38,857 bases of DNA from Limnohabitans sp. DM1 (GCF_001269385.1 NZ_CXOO01000064.1:9-38865); one strand, 5' to 3'. Shown: positions 8,177 through 16,395, counted from the first letter of the stretch. The notes: generated from the letters alone by a model not told the origin. Made by a program: numbers and translations.

Positions 8177-8578
8177 TTAATGCTGGGTAAACGGGTTTTT
8201 GATGTGTATGCCCAGCAGCGTTTGGCCGTTGTGCATGTCTTCGCTCATGAGCGTGTTGGCTCCACAGGCTTTTGCAGCGGCCACTATATGGGCGTCATAA
8301 AAAGACAAATGGTGTTGCTCTGCAATCTGCATAGCTTGGGCGTGAGTTTCAACCGTGAGGGGCACAATTTGGCAGTGGGCTTTGACGGCGTTCAGCACGT
8401 CATGAATCTCTGGCCAGGACAGCTTGAGTTTGCGCAAACAGACGGAGGTGACTTCATTGAGAACTTGCACGCTGATGCTGGGCATTGAGCTCAACAAGGT
8501 TTCTGCAATGTCTGCCTTGCGTGTGTCTGCGGAAAGCAAATAAAGAATGACGTTGCTGTCCAAAAACGTGATGGTCAT
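8177..8578 (-). CDS. vapC: PIN-domain ribonuclease toxin (VapC type)
   Basis: This 133-residue PIN domain has conserved acidic residues at D7 (FLDSN), E42 (LNEV), D95 (FYDAHI) and E113/D114 (MSEDMHNG), so the Mg-dependent RNase site looks complete. VapC toxins cleave tRNA or rRNA. The gene overlaps vapB by 4 bases. It appears intact. Confidence 0.88.
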   Translation of the reverse strand: MTITFLDSNVILYLLSADTRKADIAETLLSSMPSISVQVLNEVTSVCLRKLKLSWPEIHDVLNAVKAHCQIVPLTVETHAQAMQIAEQHHLSFYDAHIVAAAKACGANTLMSEDMHNGQTLLGIHIKNPFTQH

Positions 8579-8808
8579 TGTTCTTCGTTGGCTTGCAGAC
8601 GGTCAAAGTGAAAGTCGGCAGGCAGTCGGCCTCGCATTTGGCGCAGACGGGCCAGCAATTCGACTCGCCCCGGTTTTTTGCTGACTTCAAAGTTTTTTTC
8701 ACCGACCAGATGCAGCTCGATTTCTTCACCTTCTTTGAGGTCGAGCGCAGCGACCAGGCTTGCCGGAAAACGCACTGCAAGAGAATTTCCCCATTTAGCG
8801 ACTTGCAT
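8575..8808 (-). CDS. vapB: AbrB/MazE-fold antitoxin (VapB type)
   Basis: This is a 77-residue protein from the ATG at 8808. That start is chosen over an earlier ATG because AGGAGGA sits 7 bases upstream and the protein then begins MQVAKWGNSLAVRFPASL, the exact SpoVT/AbrB swapped-hairpin signature. The C-terminal part binds the PIN toxin. It is followed by vapC with a 4-base overlap and preceded by a palindromic operator at 8823-8849. Confidence 0.88.
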   Translation of the reverse strand: MQVAKWGNSLAVRFPASLVAALDLKEGEEIELHLVGEKNFEVSKKPGRVELLARLRQMRGRLPADFHFDRLQANEEQ

Positions 8809-8822
8809 GTTTGAGTCCTCCT

Positions 8823-8849
8823 GGATATACAAATTTTAATTGTATATCC
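8823..8849. promoter_or_regulatory. Palindromic operator of vapBC
   Basis: A perfect 10-base inverted repeat (GGATATACAA / TTGTATATCC) with a 7-base AT centre lies 14 bases upstream of the vapB start. The position and symmetry fit an autoregulatory site for the VapB DNA-binding domain. Confidence 0.65.
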
Positions 8850-8897
8850 ACTCACACCTGGTGTTGGTTTGTGGGCTGGTCTAAAGGTAGTTGCCGT

Positions 8898-9155
8898 TCA
8901 GGCCGCTTTTTGACTTTGTGTTTGCAGCAAGTGAAACAAAAATTCGGGCGCGAAGTCTGCTCCGTTAGCCCAGACCACAGTGCCCATTTCGTCGTTTTGA
9001 TGCGCGGTGGCAAAGAGTTGTTCGTCTTTGAGGGGCTCAAACACTTCACCCCACAGTTCATTTTGCAGACATACCTCACCCGCCGTGCCGTTGTTGAATT
9101 GGATGTGCAAGCGGTAGCCAGGCAGGACGTCAATTTTGGTCGTGTGCAGGAACAT
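8898..9155 (-). CDS. DUF2442 family protein
   Basis: This is an 85-residue protein with the family core: VLPGYRLHIQFNNGTAGEV, LWGEVFEPLKD and GTVVWANGADFAPEFLF. DUF2442 proteins usually pair with a DUF4160 protein and resemble small TA-like couples, but their biochemical role is not established. Here the partner upstream is only a remnant (9163-9228), so this gene looks orphaned. It belongs to the row of small modules in island 1. Confidence 0.8.
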   Translation of the reverse strand: MFLHTTKIDVLPGYRLHIQFNNGTAGEVCLQNELWGEVFEPLKDEQLFATAHQNDEMGTVVWANGADFAPEFLFHLLQTQSQKAA

Positions 9156-9162
9156 GTTTCAC

Positions 9163-9228
9163 TCCGTTTGTCAGCCCACTTCATGAAGACCACGATACCC
9201 AGAAAACGGCTGAGTTCAGGCCTGTTGA
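9163..9228 (-). pseudogene. Remnant of a DUF4160 gene
   Basis: One frame upstream of the DUF2442 gene reads ELSRFLGIVVFMKWADK. This resembles the N-terminus of DUF4160 proteins (xISRFxGIxIxMYxxDH), the usual partner of DUF2442. The rest of the family sequence, including the PPHFH-type motif, is missing. The fragment is short, so the match is suggestive only. Confidence 0.45.
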
Positions 9229-9280
9229 TCAGGAGTCAGTTGCATGATGATGATTTTGTCATATTTGCCAACCGGCTCAT

Positions 9281-9590
9281 GTCGGGGCTAAAGCCACCGA
9301 CATACGGGGTGTTGCGTTTCGTAGGTCGGTGGTCGAAGACCCCGACATGGGGCCTGCGCCAGAGCTTGTAAACGTCGGACTCTTCGAGTACCGACCTACG
9401 GGTCAAGTCAACGTCGGACTCTTCGAGTACCGACTTACGGGGTGTTTGGTTTTCGTACGTTTATCGTGGCTGAAGCCACCGACCTGCGTGGTGTTGGTTT
9501 TGTAGGTCGGTGGTCGAAGACCCCGACATGGGGCCTGCGCTAGAGCTTGTAAACGTCGGACTCTTCGAGTACCGACCTACGGGGAGTTGG
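9281..9590. repeat. Hairpin repeat block 2
   Basis: This is a run of A-B-C-C-A-B-C units of the GTCGG..CCGAC family in the same order and orientation as block 1. It includes the conserved spacer between forms B and C. It separates the DUF2442 gene from fitAB. Confidence 0.9.
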
Positions 9591-9621
9591 TTTTTTGTAA
9601 ATTGGGGTCGATTCCAATTAT

Positions 9622-10056
9622 TCAGTGGTGAAGCCAGGGGTTGATGAGTTGCAGGTCATCGATGCCTTCAAAGTCTTTGGTGTTACGAGTCACCAGGGTC
9701 AAATTGGCTTGCAAGGCGATGGCGGCAATTTGTGCGTCGGCGGTGTCTATAGGTCTGCCAGCTAACTGGCGTTGCGCCCTGATCATGGCGTAGCGGCCTG
9801 TGGCCTGCCCTCCAAAATCGATGCATCTGCCCAAAAAGTCTTCTTCAAAGATTTGACATGCCGCCAGCGCCATGGCTTCGCGGCGTTTGCCTGCGGGCAA
9901 GAGAGCAATGCCTGCCAAAATTTCTGCTTGGGTGATGGCACTGGTTTGCATCAAATTGGCGTTTTGTCCAGCGAACCAGGCCAACACTTGGGGTGCCGGG
10001 TTTTCGCGCATGAGTTCCGAAAGGACGTTGGTGTCAATGAGGAAGCCTGCGCTCAT
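9622..10056 (-). CDS. fitB: PIN-domain toxin (FitB/VapC type)
   Basis: This 144-residue PIN domain has the acidic residues D8 (LIDTN), E45 (QAEIL), D107 (TADAQIAAIA) and D128 (NTKDFEGI), so the RNase site is complete. It resembles FitB of Neisseria and plasmid StbB. It overlaps fitA by 4 bases. Its stop codon is immediately next to a short AATTGGG palindrome at 9599-9620. Confidence 0.9.
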   Translation of the reverse strand: MSAGFLIDTNVLSELMRENPAPQVLAWFAGQNANLMQTSAITQAEILAGIALLPAGKRREAMALAACQIFEEDFLGRCIDFGGQATGRYAMIRAQRQLAGRPIDTADAQIAAIALQANLTLVTRNTKDFEGIDDLQLINPWLHH

Positions 10057-10310
10057 GCGGGGTCAAAGTTCGGGACCGGACGAGCGGGCAAGCGTTCTGT
10101 CACAGGCAGGTCATCGGCACCCAGGCCTTTGAAGCGCTGGTTGATACGAAGTGCAAAGTCCAGGCCGCTGGAGGGGGTGGTTTCAGCAGCGAGTGTGTTT
10201 TGCAAGATGTTCCTGACTTCTTGCTCCATGGACAAACCGTGACGCGCAGCACGCAGGCGCAAGCTGGCTTTGAGCTTGTCGTCGAGGTTGCGTATGGTGA
10301 TGCTGCTCAT
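10053..10310 (-). CDS. fitA: FitA-like ribbon-helix-helix antitoxin
   Basis: This 85-residue protein starts MSSITIRNLDDKLKASLRLRA, with the RHH strand and helix and the second helix SMEQEVRNILQ. These are the marks of FitA/StbC antitoxins. The basic, proline-rich C-terminus (PARPVPNFDP) should enter the FitB active site. The gene is followed by fitB with a 4-base overlap and has a strong palindromic operator just upstream. Confidence 0.9.
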   Translation of the reverse strand: MSSITIRNLDDKLKASLRLRAARHGLSMEQEVRNILQNTLAAETTPSSGLDFALRINQRFKGLGADDLPVTERLPARPVPNFDPA

Positions 10311-10326
10311 GGGGCGGCCTGTATAA

Positions 10327-10354
10327 ATGATTGCAATGATTTCATTGTAATCAT
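10327..10354. promoter_or_regulatory. 28-base palindromic operator of fitAB
   Basis: Two 14-base arms (ATGATTGCAATGAT / TTCATTGTAATCAT) abut with two mismatches, 16 bases upstream of the fitA start. This is the expected place for FitAB autorepression. Confidence 0.7.
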
Positions 10355-10366
10355 CTGTTGGCTTAC

Positions 10367-10525
10367 GTCGGGGCTGAAGCCGCCGACCTACGGGTCAAGT
10401 CAACGTCGGACTCTTCGAGTACCGACCTACGGGGAGTTGGTTTTTCGTAGGTCGGTGGTCGAAGACCCCGACATGGGGCCTGTGCCAGAGCTTGTAAACG
10501 TCGGACTCTTCGAGTACCGACCTAC
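10367..10525. repeat. Hairpin repeat block 3
   Basis: This block holds A, C, B and C units of the GTCGG..CCGAC family. It lies between the fitA operator and the 3' end of hepT and ends 3 bases before the hepT stop codon. Confidence 0.9.
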
Positions 10526-10528
10526 TGT

Positions 10529-11071
10529 TTAAGTTGTGCTCAGGGTGATCGCATCAAATTCCTGACTGAAGTCAGCACTCAAGGGGCTGACGCTCAGGAC
10601 TTGCTGCGTATAAGTGACAAATGCTCTGGCGGTTTGGTAAAGCATTTCTTGTTGTTCATACAAGGCGTTGAAATGGTCGGCAACAAGGTCGTAATCGGTT
10701 TCATAGTCGTGGGCTGCTAGATTTCTAGCAGCTCTGGCGATTTGCCAAGCCTCTAGAGACTGAACCACACCTGCCTTTTCGAAAATGGCCAGCACTTTGA
10801 TGAAACTGTCAGCCTGTTCACCAGACAAGACCAAACTGTGGCGCATGGCAGCACCCAGCGTGTCTTGCAGTTTGGCAAAGCGTTCGTTGATAGCGGCCAA
10901 TGCTTCAAAGAGTTCTTTGTCTTTTTTGTTTTGGGCCAAGAAGCTTCCGCTGATGGGCCATTGCAGTGTTTGACTGGATGCATCCAGGAAATACACGCAT
11001 CGCTGGATGGCTTCCAGCAAACCAGACAAGTGGTGCTTTTCTGCATTCAAAGGGCTGGGTGGTTTCATCAC
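10529..11071 (-). CDS. hepT: HEPN-domain toxin (HepT-like)
   Basis: This 180-residue all-helical protein has the HEPN active-site motif RX4HXY at residues 116-123 (RNLAAHDY), the RNase signature of HepT. It overlaps the nucleotidyltransferase gene by 4 bases, forming an MNT-HEPN pair. In characterised pairs the MNT protein AMPylates the HEPN tyrosine to silence it. At 180 residues it is longer than minimal HepT (about 130-140). Confidence 0.82.
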   Translation of the reverse strand: MMKPPSPLNAEKHHLSGLLEAIQRCVYFLDASSQTLQWPISGSFLAQNKKDKELFEALAAINERFAKLQDTLGAAMRHSLVLSGEQADSFIKVLAIFEKAGVVQSLEAWQIARAARNLAAHDYETDYDLVADHFNALYEQQEMLYQTARAFVTYTQQVLSVSPLSADFSQEFDAITLSTT

Positions 11072-11379
11072 TGGGCCCGTGTTGGTGGCTTGAGTCGAAC
11101 TGCTCGGGCGCGGGCAATCGTTTCAAAAGCACCAGCAGCTCGCCCCCTTTGGACCATAAGAATGTCAACGGGTAGTTGCAGAGCGGTTTCGACTTGGTAT
11201 TTGATCTTCGCGCGGCTCATGATCGAAGCCTTTTTCGAGCTTTCAATCAACAAGTCGATGTCACCGCCTTTGCGATGCTCATCCAGCCTGGAGCCATAAA
11301 GCCACACCTGCACGTCATCACCCAGCACAGCTTGAGCCGTACTTTGGATGATTTCGATTTGTGCAGGGGTCAAGCGCAT
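11068..11379 (-). CDS. mntA: MNT-domain nucleotidyltransferase antitoxin (MntA-like)
   Basis: This 103-residue protein has the minimal nucleotidyltransferase motif GS at residues 29-30 followed by D40xD42 (YGSRLDEHRKGGDIDLL). MntA proteins neutralise the HEPN RNase by adding AMP to its tyrosine. It lies upstream of hepT with a 4-base overlap. Its short leader contains an AT-rich stretch (TGTCAAAATTAACAAT) that could hold the promoter. Confidence 0.85.
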   Translation of the reverse strand: MRLTPAQIEIIQSTAQAVLGDDVQVWLYGSRLDEHRKGGDIDLLIESSKKASIMSRAKIKYQVETALQLPVDILMVQRGRAAGAFETIARARAVRLKPPTRAQ

Positions 11380-11396
11380 ATTGTTAATTTTGACAG

Positions 11397-11521
11397 AATT
11401 CGGGGTTGAAGCCGTTGAGCTTTACGAAGTAGGTTTTTTGTAGGTCGGTGGTCGAAGACCCCGACATGGGGCCTGTGCCAGAGTTTGTCAACGTTGGACT
11501 CTTCGAGTACCGACCTACGGG
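11397..11521. repeat. Hairpin repeat block 4
   Basis: A degenerate A unit is followed by well-conserved B and C units with the same spacer as in the other blocks. It closes island 1 and abuts the 3' end of the Wzz-like gene. Confidence 0.88.
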
Positions 11522-11527
11522 TGAAGT

Positions 11528-12703
11528 TCAGCGGGTTTTGCCGATGGCTTTGTGCCAGGAGGCTTTGAGGGCGCTGAGTTTTTGGGCGGATTCGGTGTCT
11601 TGGTTGGCGTTGCGCAGGGCTTGGCGGATGAACACGAACAGGAGCAGCGCAAAGCCGGTGGCCAGGGTGGCGATGATGGCGATCAGGGCTTTTTTGGGTT
11701 TGGCTTTGCGTTCGGGGGGCTGGGCAGCGTCGAGCACCTGCACGACGGCGCCTTCGCGGGCTTCGTCAACCTTGGCCAGTTCGTACTGTTTGGCAAACAA
11801 CTCGAACAGGGTTTCGTGGTACTTGAAGTCGCGGTATTTGGCCACGTAGTCGCCCTGCCCTGCGGCGTCGCCCGTGGTGTCTTTTTCTTGTTTACCGAGC
11901 TGTGCGCGCAAGGTGGCCAGCTCGTTCATGGCTTGCTTGAAGTCGGGGGCGCTTTCGGCCAGGTAGCCGCGCATGGCGCCCAACTTGACTTCTTGGGCGG
12001 TGACTTGCGCTTGCAATGCGGCCACACCGGCCACGGCCGATGCGGGGTTGGATTTGAGCACGCTGCCGCTGATGCCGGTGGATTTCAAAGCGGCTTCGGC
12101 TTGAATGAGTTTGTCTTTGGACTGGAGCAGTTGTTTTTCAAAGAACACGCGGCGTTGCTGGGCTTCGGTGACGGCCAATTTGCCCAGCAAGGTGCGCAGC
12201 TCTTGCACATAGGCGTTGGCCACGTCGGCGGCAAACTGGGGGTCTTTGTCATCAAACTCGGCACTGATCAGGCCGTCTTTGCCTGCGGTGATGCGGGTGT
12301 TGGCTTCCAGGCTTTTGCGGGCGTCGGTTTTGAAGTCGGCTTTGTAGCGCTCTTGCAATTTAAAGCGCTCGATCAGGGCGTCTTCGATGGCATTGCTTTT
12401 CATGAAGGCAATGTATTGGTCAGACGGGTTTTTAAGACCTGCGGCAGCACCCGCCAGTCCCCCAAAACCGCCCAAGCTGGCGAGCATGCTGGCGGCAGCG
12501 CTTTGCTGTTGTTGGGGGGGCAAAAATTGGGTTTTGGCGGTGTAGATGGGGGGGATGACAAAGCTGACGGCCAAGGCCACCACGCCCACGGCCAAGGGGC
12601 CAAGCACCAGCAGGCGCAGGTTGTCGACGACGGTTTGCAGCAAGTCAAGCAGGCTGATTTCGTCCTCTTCTGTGTCTGCGGGGTTGTATGGGGTGTCTGT
12701 CAT
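11528..12703 (-). CDS. Chain-length/export polysaccharide co-polymerase (Wzz-like)
   Basis: This 391-residue inner-membrane protein has a cytoplasmic start DEISLLDLLQTVVDN, a first membrane helix near residues 32-52, and a Wzz-type patch after it (PPIYTAKTQFLPP). A long periplasmic coiled-coil region follows (about residues 170-330), then a second membrane helix near 343-363. No Walker A kinase domain follows, so it is a PCP without the BY-kinase, similar to the KpsE/WcbD type. It works with the outer-membrane exporter encoded just upstream and sets chain length or gates export. Confidence 0.85.
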   Translation of the reverse strand: MTDTPYNPADTEEDEISLLDLLQTVVDNLRLLVLGPLAVGVVALAVSFVIPPIYTAKTQFLPPQQQQSAAASMLASLGGFGGLAGAAAGLKNPSDQYIAFMKSNAIEDALIERFKLQERYKADFKTDARKSLEANTRITAGKDGLISAEFDDKDPQFAADVANAYVQELRTLLGKLAVTEAQQRRVFFEKQLLQSKDKLIQAEAALKSTGISGSVLKSNPASAVAGVAALQAQVTAQEVKLGAMRGYLAESAPDFKQAMNELATLRAQLGKQEKDTTGDAAGQGDYVAKYRDFKYHETLFELFAKQYELAKVDEAREGAVVQVLDAAQPPERKAKPKKALIAIIATLATGFALLLFVFIRQALRNANQDTESAQKLSALKASWHKAIGKTR

Positions 12704-12722
12704 GTGCGGTTAGATGTCGGGG

Positions 12723-12899
12723 CTATCGATTCGGCCCCATGAAGTCTGAGCCGTGTGTTGCCAATTGGAAGGTTTTTGTGGGAGCTTGCCCTGCAAGCGA
12801 ATAGCCAGTTGTCCACAAGCGTCTGATCGCCAGCAGGGCTAGCTCCCACAAGATTCAAGATAGAAGTCACCCTACAAACTTCACAGGGCCGGACCGATA
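12723..12899. repeat. MITE-like element, full-length copy
   Basis: The 177-base element has ends CTATCGATTCGGCCC and GGGCCGGACCGATA. Inside are an inverted TGAAGTC / GACTTCA pair and a central REP-like hairpin (GTGGGAGC..GCTCCCAC). The same element occurs complete at 28232-28410 and as variants at 16063, 17188, 22839 and 24729. No transposase is encoded. It lies between the Wzz-like and Wza-like genes, with one extra GTCGG..CCGAC unit at 12947-12977. Confidence 0.8.
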
Positions 12900-12982
12900 A
12901 AGCCACCGACTTGTGGGAGAGATGGAGTGTTGGGGTTTTGTGGGCAATGTCGGGGCTGAAGCCGCCGACCTACGGAGTGGCA

Positions 12983-15373
12983 TCAATTGCGCAATACCTT
13001 CAAGCCCGCAGCCCCCAGGCCGAATTGATAAAACAGCTGCGTCCAGTCTTTGGCGCCCTGAATGAACTGGGTGTACGCGGTGCGGCGGTCCACCAGTTCG
13101 GGCACAAACAGCGAGTCGCCGGGGTACATGGGGGTGCGCAAAAAGGCGCCGTGGCCAAAGCCAAGCCAGCTGCGTTGGGCTTTGTTGGCCAGCACGCTGC
13201 CGTCGGCGCGTATGAGCAAGACGGCTTCCAGGTCGGCATCGCGCGTGGGGCCTGCTTTTTCAAGGTAGTCACCCACGGTGTGGCTGGCTTTGTGGATGAA
13301 GCTGGTTTCAGACAACACGGCCCCAAACACGCCCACAAAGCTGGACTTGTGCGGAATGAGGATGCTGTCGCCGTCTTCCAGGGCCAGCGGGGGCATGACG
13401 GGGTCGGTGGGCTCCATCTCCAGGCTGATGCGGCCACTGGCTTTGAGGTTGCGAACGCGATCCAGAAGCGCTTTTTGGGCAGTGATCTGAGCCTGCAGGC
13501 TGTTTTTTTCCGCGTCGCTGGCGTTTTGGGCCAGGCTGGCCGATTGGCTGCCGATGTTGGCTTCCAGCTGGCGGGTGGCTTTGTCAAGGTTGGCTTGTTG
13601 TTGCAAGCGGGTGCTTTCGCGGGTGAGCACCGTGGCATACAAGAATGAATTGCGGCTCAGGCCCCCTGCCCGCTTGACGACGTCGGGCAAGGTTTCGCCG
13701 GGGGCGATTTGGTAAACACCGGGCACCATGACTTCACCGGCCAGGCGCACAAACTGGTTGCGCTTTTCAATGGGCACAGGCAAGTCGCTCACGCCAAAGA
13801 TGGTGACCACGTCGCCAGGCTGCAGCTGCAGGTTGTTGGCGGGGTCTTTGTCTTTGATGGCTTTGCCCAGGTTGAAGGGAATGAGCACGGTTTTGACTTC
13901 TTTGGCGTCCAGCCGCTCGATGGCGGCGTAGTCCCAGTTGATTTCTTCGAGCAGGTTTTTGACATCGCCCGCCACACGGTCCACGCTGATGTTTTTACCG
14001 CTTTCAAACTGGACCATGCTGTTTTTGCGGGTGTAGTAGTCGCCTTGAATCAGGGCGGCAGGCTCGGGAATCAAATCGGACACACGCATGCCGGGTTTGA
14101 AGCTGTAGCGCAAGGGCGCTGCCACGTTGCCACGCAGGGTCACGGCATTGGAAAACTGTGGGGCGATAGGCAACAAGGTGACCATGTCACCGTCGCGCAC
14201 GGTGGTTTGCAGGCCAGCGGCGTCCAGGCTGCGTTCTTGCACGCTGCGGGGGGCCAGATTGTTGGCAGTGTCGATGCGCTCGACCAGGGCTTTGTGCGGC
14301 GTGGTCAGCACATTGAGCCCACCGCTGTAGCCCAGCACCGCCTGCAGTGGTTCCTGGGGGGATTTGAGTTCGTAAACGGCCGGGGTGTCCAGGGCGCCCA
14401 GCATGGCCACGCGTGGGCCTGCGGGGGGGATGACGATCACGTCACCGGGCAAAAGCTGGGCATCGGCTGCGGTCTGGCCGCTGTGGATGAAGGCGTACAG
14501 GTCGAGGGTGGTGATGGTTTTGCCATCGCGCACCAGCTGGATTTGGCGCATGCTGCCGGTGGCAGCGGGGCCACCGCTTTCAAACAGGGTGCTGATCAGG
14601 GTGGACAGGCCCGAGACGGTGTAGGCCCCAGGTTTGCGCGCTTGGCCGACCACATAGACCTGGATGCTGCGCAGGCGCCCGAGGGTGGCGTTGAGTTCGA
14701 AGTTATTGAACACGCGGCCCACTTGGGCTTTGAGCTGCTTTTCGAGTTGGTCGGCACGGGTGCCGGCCACGGTGACGGGGCCGACTTTGGGGATGGTGAT
14801 TTGGCCGTTGCGGTCAACGGTCAGGCGAATGGCGGTGTCGATGGAGCCCCAGAGTTTGAGGTCGATATCGTCACCGGGGCCGACCACGTAGTTGGCCGGC
14901 ACGGGCACGTTGGTCAGCGAATTGAAGTTGTTGCCGTTGAAGAGGTTGTAGCCATAAAGCGGCAAGGCTTGGCCCGATACGGTGGCCACAAAGCGCTGAA
15001 ACTGATTGGCGGCCAGTGGGGGGGAATCATTTTTAAGGCCCTGGGGGGCTGTGGGACCGGTGCCCTGCCCTATGTCAGAAAAGCCGGCGCCGGGAGTGCG
15101 GGCTGAGTCCGCAGCGCTGGGGCTTTGCAAGTTTGGCAAACCATTGCCTCTGGCCGTTGCGCTATCCAAGCCCAACATGCCGCCCATGGCAGAAAGTGTG
15201 GGGGCCGCAGGTGTGGCCGCTACAGGTGTGACGGCCGCAAGTGTGACGGCTGAAATGTTGCTGGCATCTGCAGCCATGGCGCGCTGTGCCAAGGCCTGCG
15301 GCGCTGTGCCTGCAACCCACAACACGCCCAGGCCAAGCTGGATGAGTGATTGCAGGGCGTGTGAAATTTTCAT
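12983..15373 (-). CDS. wza: Polysaccharide export outer-membrane protein with SLBB domains (Wza-like)
   Basis: This is a 796-residue protein from the ATG at 15373. That start gives a clear signal peptide, MKISHALQSLIQ then a hydrophobic core and the cleavage region APQALAQ; an upstream ATG at 15466 would bury it. The Poly_export domain is seen at YVVGPGDDIDLKLWGSID and ITIPKVGPVTVAG. Several SLBB repeats follow (VYVVGQARKPGAYTV, VTLRGNVAAPLRYSF, VRLAGEVMVPGVYQI). A coiled-coil insert near residues 600-660 makes it about twice the length of E. coli Wza. It forms the outer-membrane channel for the polymer, paired with the Wzz-like protein. Confidence 0.88.
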   Translation of the reverse strand: MKISHALQSLIQLGLGVLWVAGTAPQALAQRAMAADASNISAVTLAAVTPVAATPAAPTLSAMGGMLGLDSATARGNGLPNLQSPSAADSARTPGAGFSDIGQGTGPTAPQGLKNDSPPLAANQFQRFVATVSGQALPLYGYNLFNGNNFNSLTNVPVPANYVVGPGDDIDLKLWGSIDTAIRLTVDRNGQITIPKVGPVTVAGTRADQLEKQLKAQVGRVFNNFELNATLGRLRSIQVYVVGQARKPGAYTVSGLSTLISTLFESGGPAATGSMRQIQLVRDGKTITTLDLYAFIHSGQTAADAQLLPGDVIVIPPAGPRVAMLGALDTPAVYELKSPQEPLQAVLGYSGGLNVLTTPHKALVERIDTANNLAPRSVQERSLDAAGLQTTVRDGDMVTLLPIAPQFSNAVTLRGNVAAPLRYSFKPGMRVSDLIPEPAALIQGDYYTRKNSMVQFESGKNISVDRVAGDVKNLLEEINWDYAAIERLDAKEVKTVLIPFNLGKAIKDKDPANNLQLQPGDVVTIFGVSDLPVPIEKRNQFVRLAGEVMVPGVYQIAPGETLPDVVKRAGGLSRNSFLYATVLTRESTRLQQQANLDKATRQLEANIGSQSASLAQNASDAEKNSLQAQITAQKALLDRVRNLKASGRISLEMEPTDPVMPPLALEDGDSILIPHKSSFVGVFGAVLSETSFIHKASHTVGDYLEKAGPTRDADLEAVLLIRADGSVLANKAQRSWLGFGHGAFLRTPMYPGDSLFVPELVDRRTAYTQFIQGAKDWTQLFYQFGLGAAGLKVLRN

Positions 15374-15473
15374 GGCGTCGAGAAACAAGAAATGGTGTTT
15401 GCGAATGGTCAGAAAGTGGAGCGGGCAGGCTACCGCAGTGCCCGGTGCTGTTTGTAGGGCGGGCACTTTCGAT

Positions 15474-15850
15474 TAATTGACATTAGGTTTACGCATCAAT
15501 TGCGGTAAACTCTTTAAAATAGAAAACTTAATAATTACCAAGTCCTCTTTAAATTTTTAAAAACAACAAAAATTAATTCATTTTTTTAAAAAAATTTTTC
15601 GGAAAATATTTCAGGAACAACAGCTGCCACTTTAAAAGAGCAAGACAGATAACGCATCTATCTAATGGTTAAAAATTATTTTGCCGTCACCAATAAAATA
15701 TTAAATTGCATACAGTGAATATATTTCTTGATTTGAAAATTTCAATATTTAATATTTGCGATAAATTGAATATTTGATACAGGCATGATCACTGAAGAGA
15801 ATTAATACTCTTTTCAGTCATTAATTCCAAGTACTTGACACGGAGTCGCA
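15474..15850. other. Very AT-rich leader upstream of wza
   Basis: These ~375 bases are dominated by A and T tracts (for example T7A7T5 near 15580-15600), in strong contrast to the GC-rich genes on both sides. No ORF or RNA gene was recognised. It is the likely promoter and regulatory region of the wza-wzz unit, and possibly a target of an H-NS-like silencer; that last point is inference. Confidence 0.6.
15718..15745 (-). promoter_or_regulatory. Possible sigma-70 promoter for wza
   Basis: On the minus strand TTGAAA (15745-15740) and TATATT (15723-15718) are separated by 16 bases and point to wza. In such AT-rich DNA a chance match is quite possible. It implies a leader of about 340 bases. Confidence 0.3.
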
Positions 15851-15964
15851 TCGGCAGCCTATAAAACCAGTCGGCCGACGCAACAAATCCATCTCTTCAA
15901 CGACTCAGCCCATAAACTGCCAACCCCAGGCACGGTCGATAAGCAGTCAGCGCCTTCCAGAAAC

Positions 15965-15990
15965 AAAAAAAGAGCCATAGGCTCTTTGTT
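15965..15990 (-). terminator. Rho-independent terminator between ydcF and wza
   Basis: On the minus strand an 8-base stem AAAGAGCC / GGCTCTTT with a 3-base loop is followed by a run of T. It would stop transcription arriving from the ydcF side before the wza leader. Confidence 0.7.
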
Positions 15991-16062
15991 CAAAAAATTC
16001 AGGACCCAACCCAGTCCTTGTTCAAGGGAAAGCCATTGGCCTAACTGCTCGGTGCGCGGTTT

Positions 16063-16144
16063 CTATAGATTCGGCCCGATGAAGTCTGAGCCGTGTGTTG
16101 CAAGATTGAAGTCACACGGCAGACTTCACAGGGCCAGATCCATA
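16063..16144. repeat. Short MITE derivative
   Basis: It has both ends of the element seen at 12723-12899 (CTATAGATTCGGCCC..TGAAGTC and GACTTCACAGGGCC), but the central hairpin is deleted, leaving 82 bases. Beyond it, 16236-16375 holds a degenerate copy of the GTCATTGCGAG repeat family. No gene was seen between 15991 and 16395. Confidence 0.7.
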
Positions 16145-16395
16145 AACGATGAAACAGAGGGGTCTGCTACTCAGTTTTGTCTTTTCCTGGAAATCTCAGG
16201 ACAGTGGTGGATCTGAACCCAATTGATCCCATTCAACTCGCGATGACGGCACCCAGTCATTGCGCATCCCCACCCTGTCATTCGCCCCCTACCCGTCAAT
16301 GCAAGCGAAGCGTGGCAATCCAGTGCTTGGATAACCACCACAACTGAATCGCCGCTCTGAAAGCCCCTCGCGATGGCAGTTCACGTCCACCCCCG

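Noticed and set aside
7025..11521. Integron cassette array with attC sites
   Set aside because: The separators are stacked GTCGG..CCGAC hairpins without the GTTRRRY / RYYYAAC ends, and no integrase was seen.
11552..15106. Long plus-strand ORFs of 396 and 465 codons opposite the Wzz-like and Wza-like genes
   Set aside because: Their products are low-complexity Gly/Ala/Val/His-rich mirror frames of GC-rich genes with no domain; the minus-strand genes have clear families.
15835..15990. Small RNA on the plus strand, from TTGACA/TATAAA to the hairpin at 15969
   Set aside because: The box spacing is 19 bases and the hairpin has its T-run on the minus strand, so it is better explained as a terminator in the other direction.
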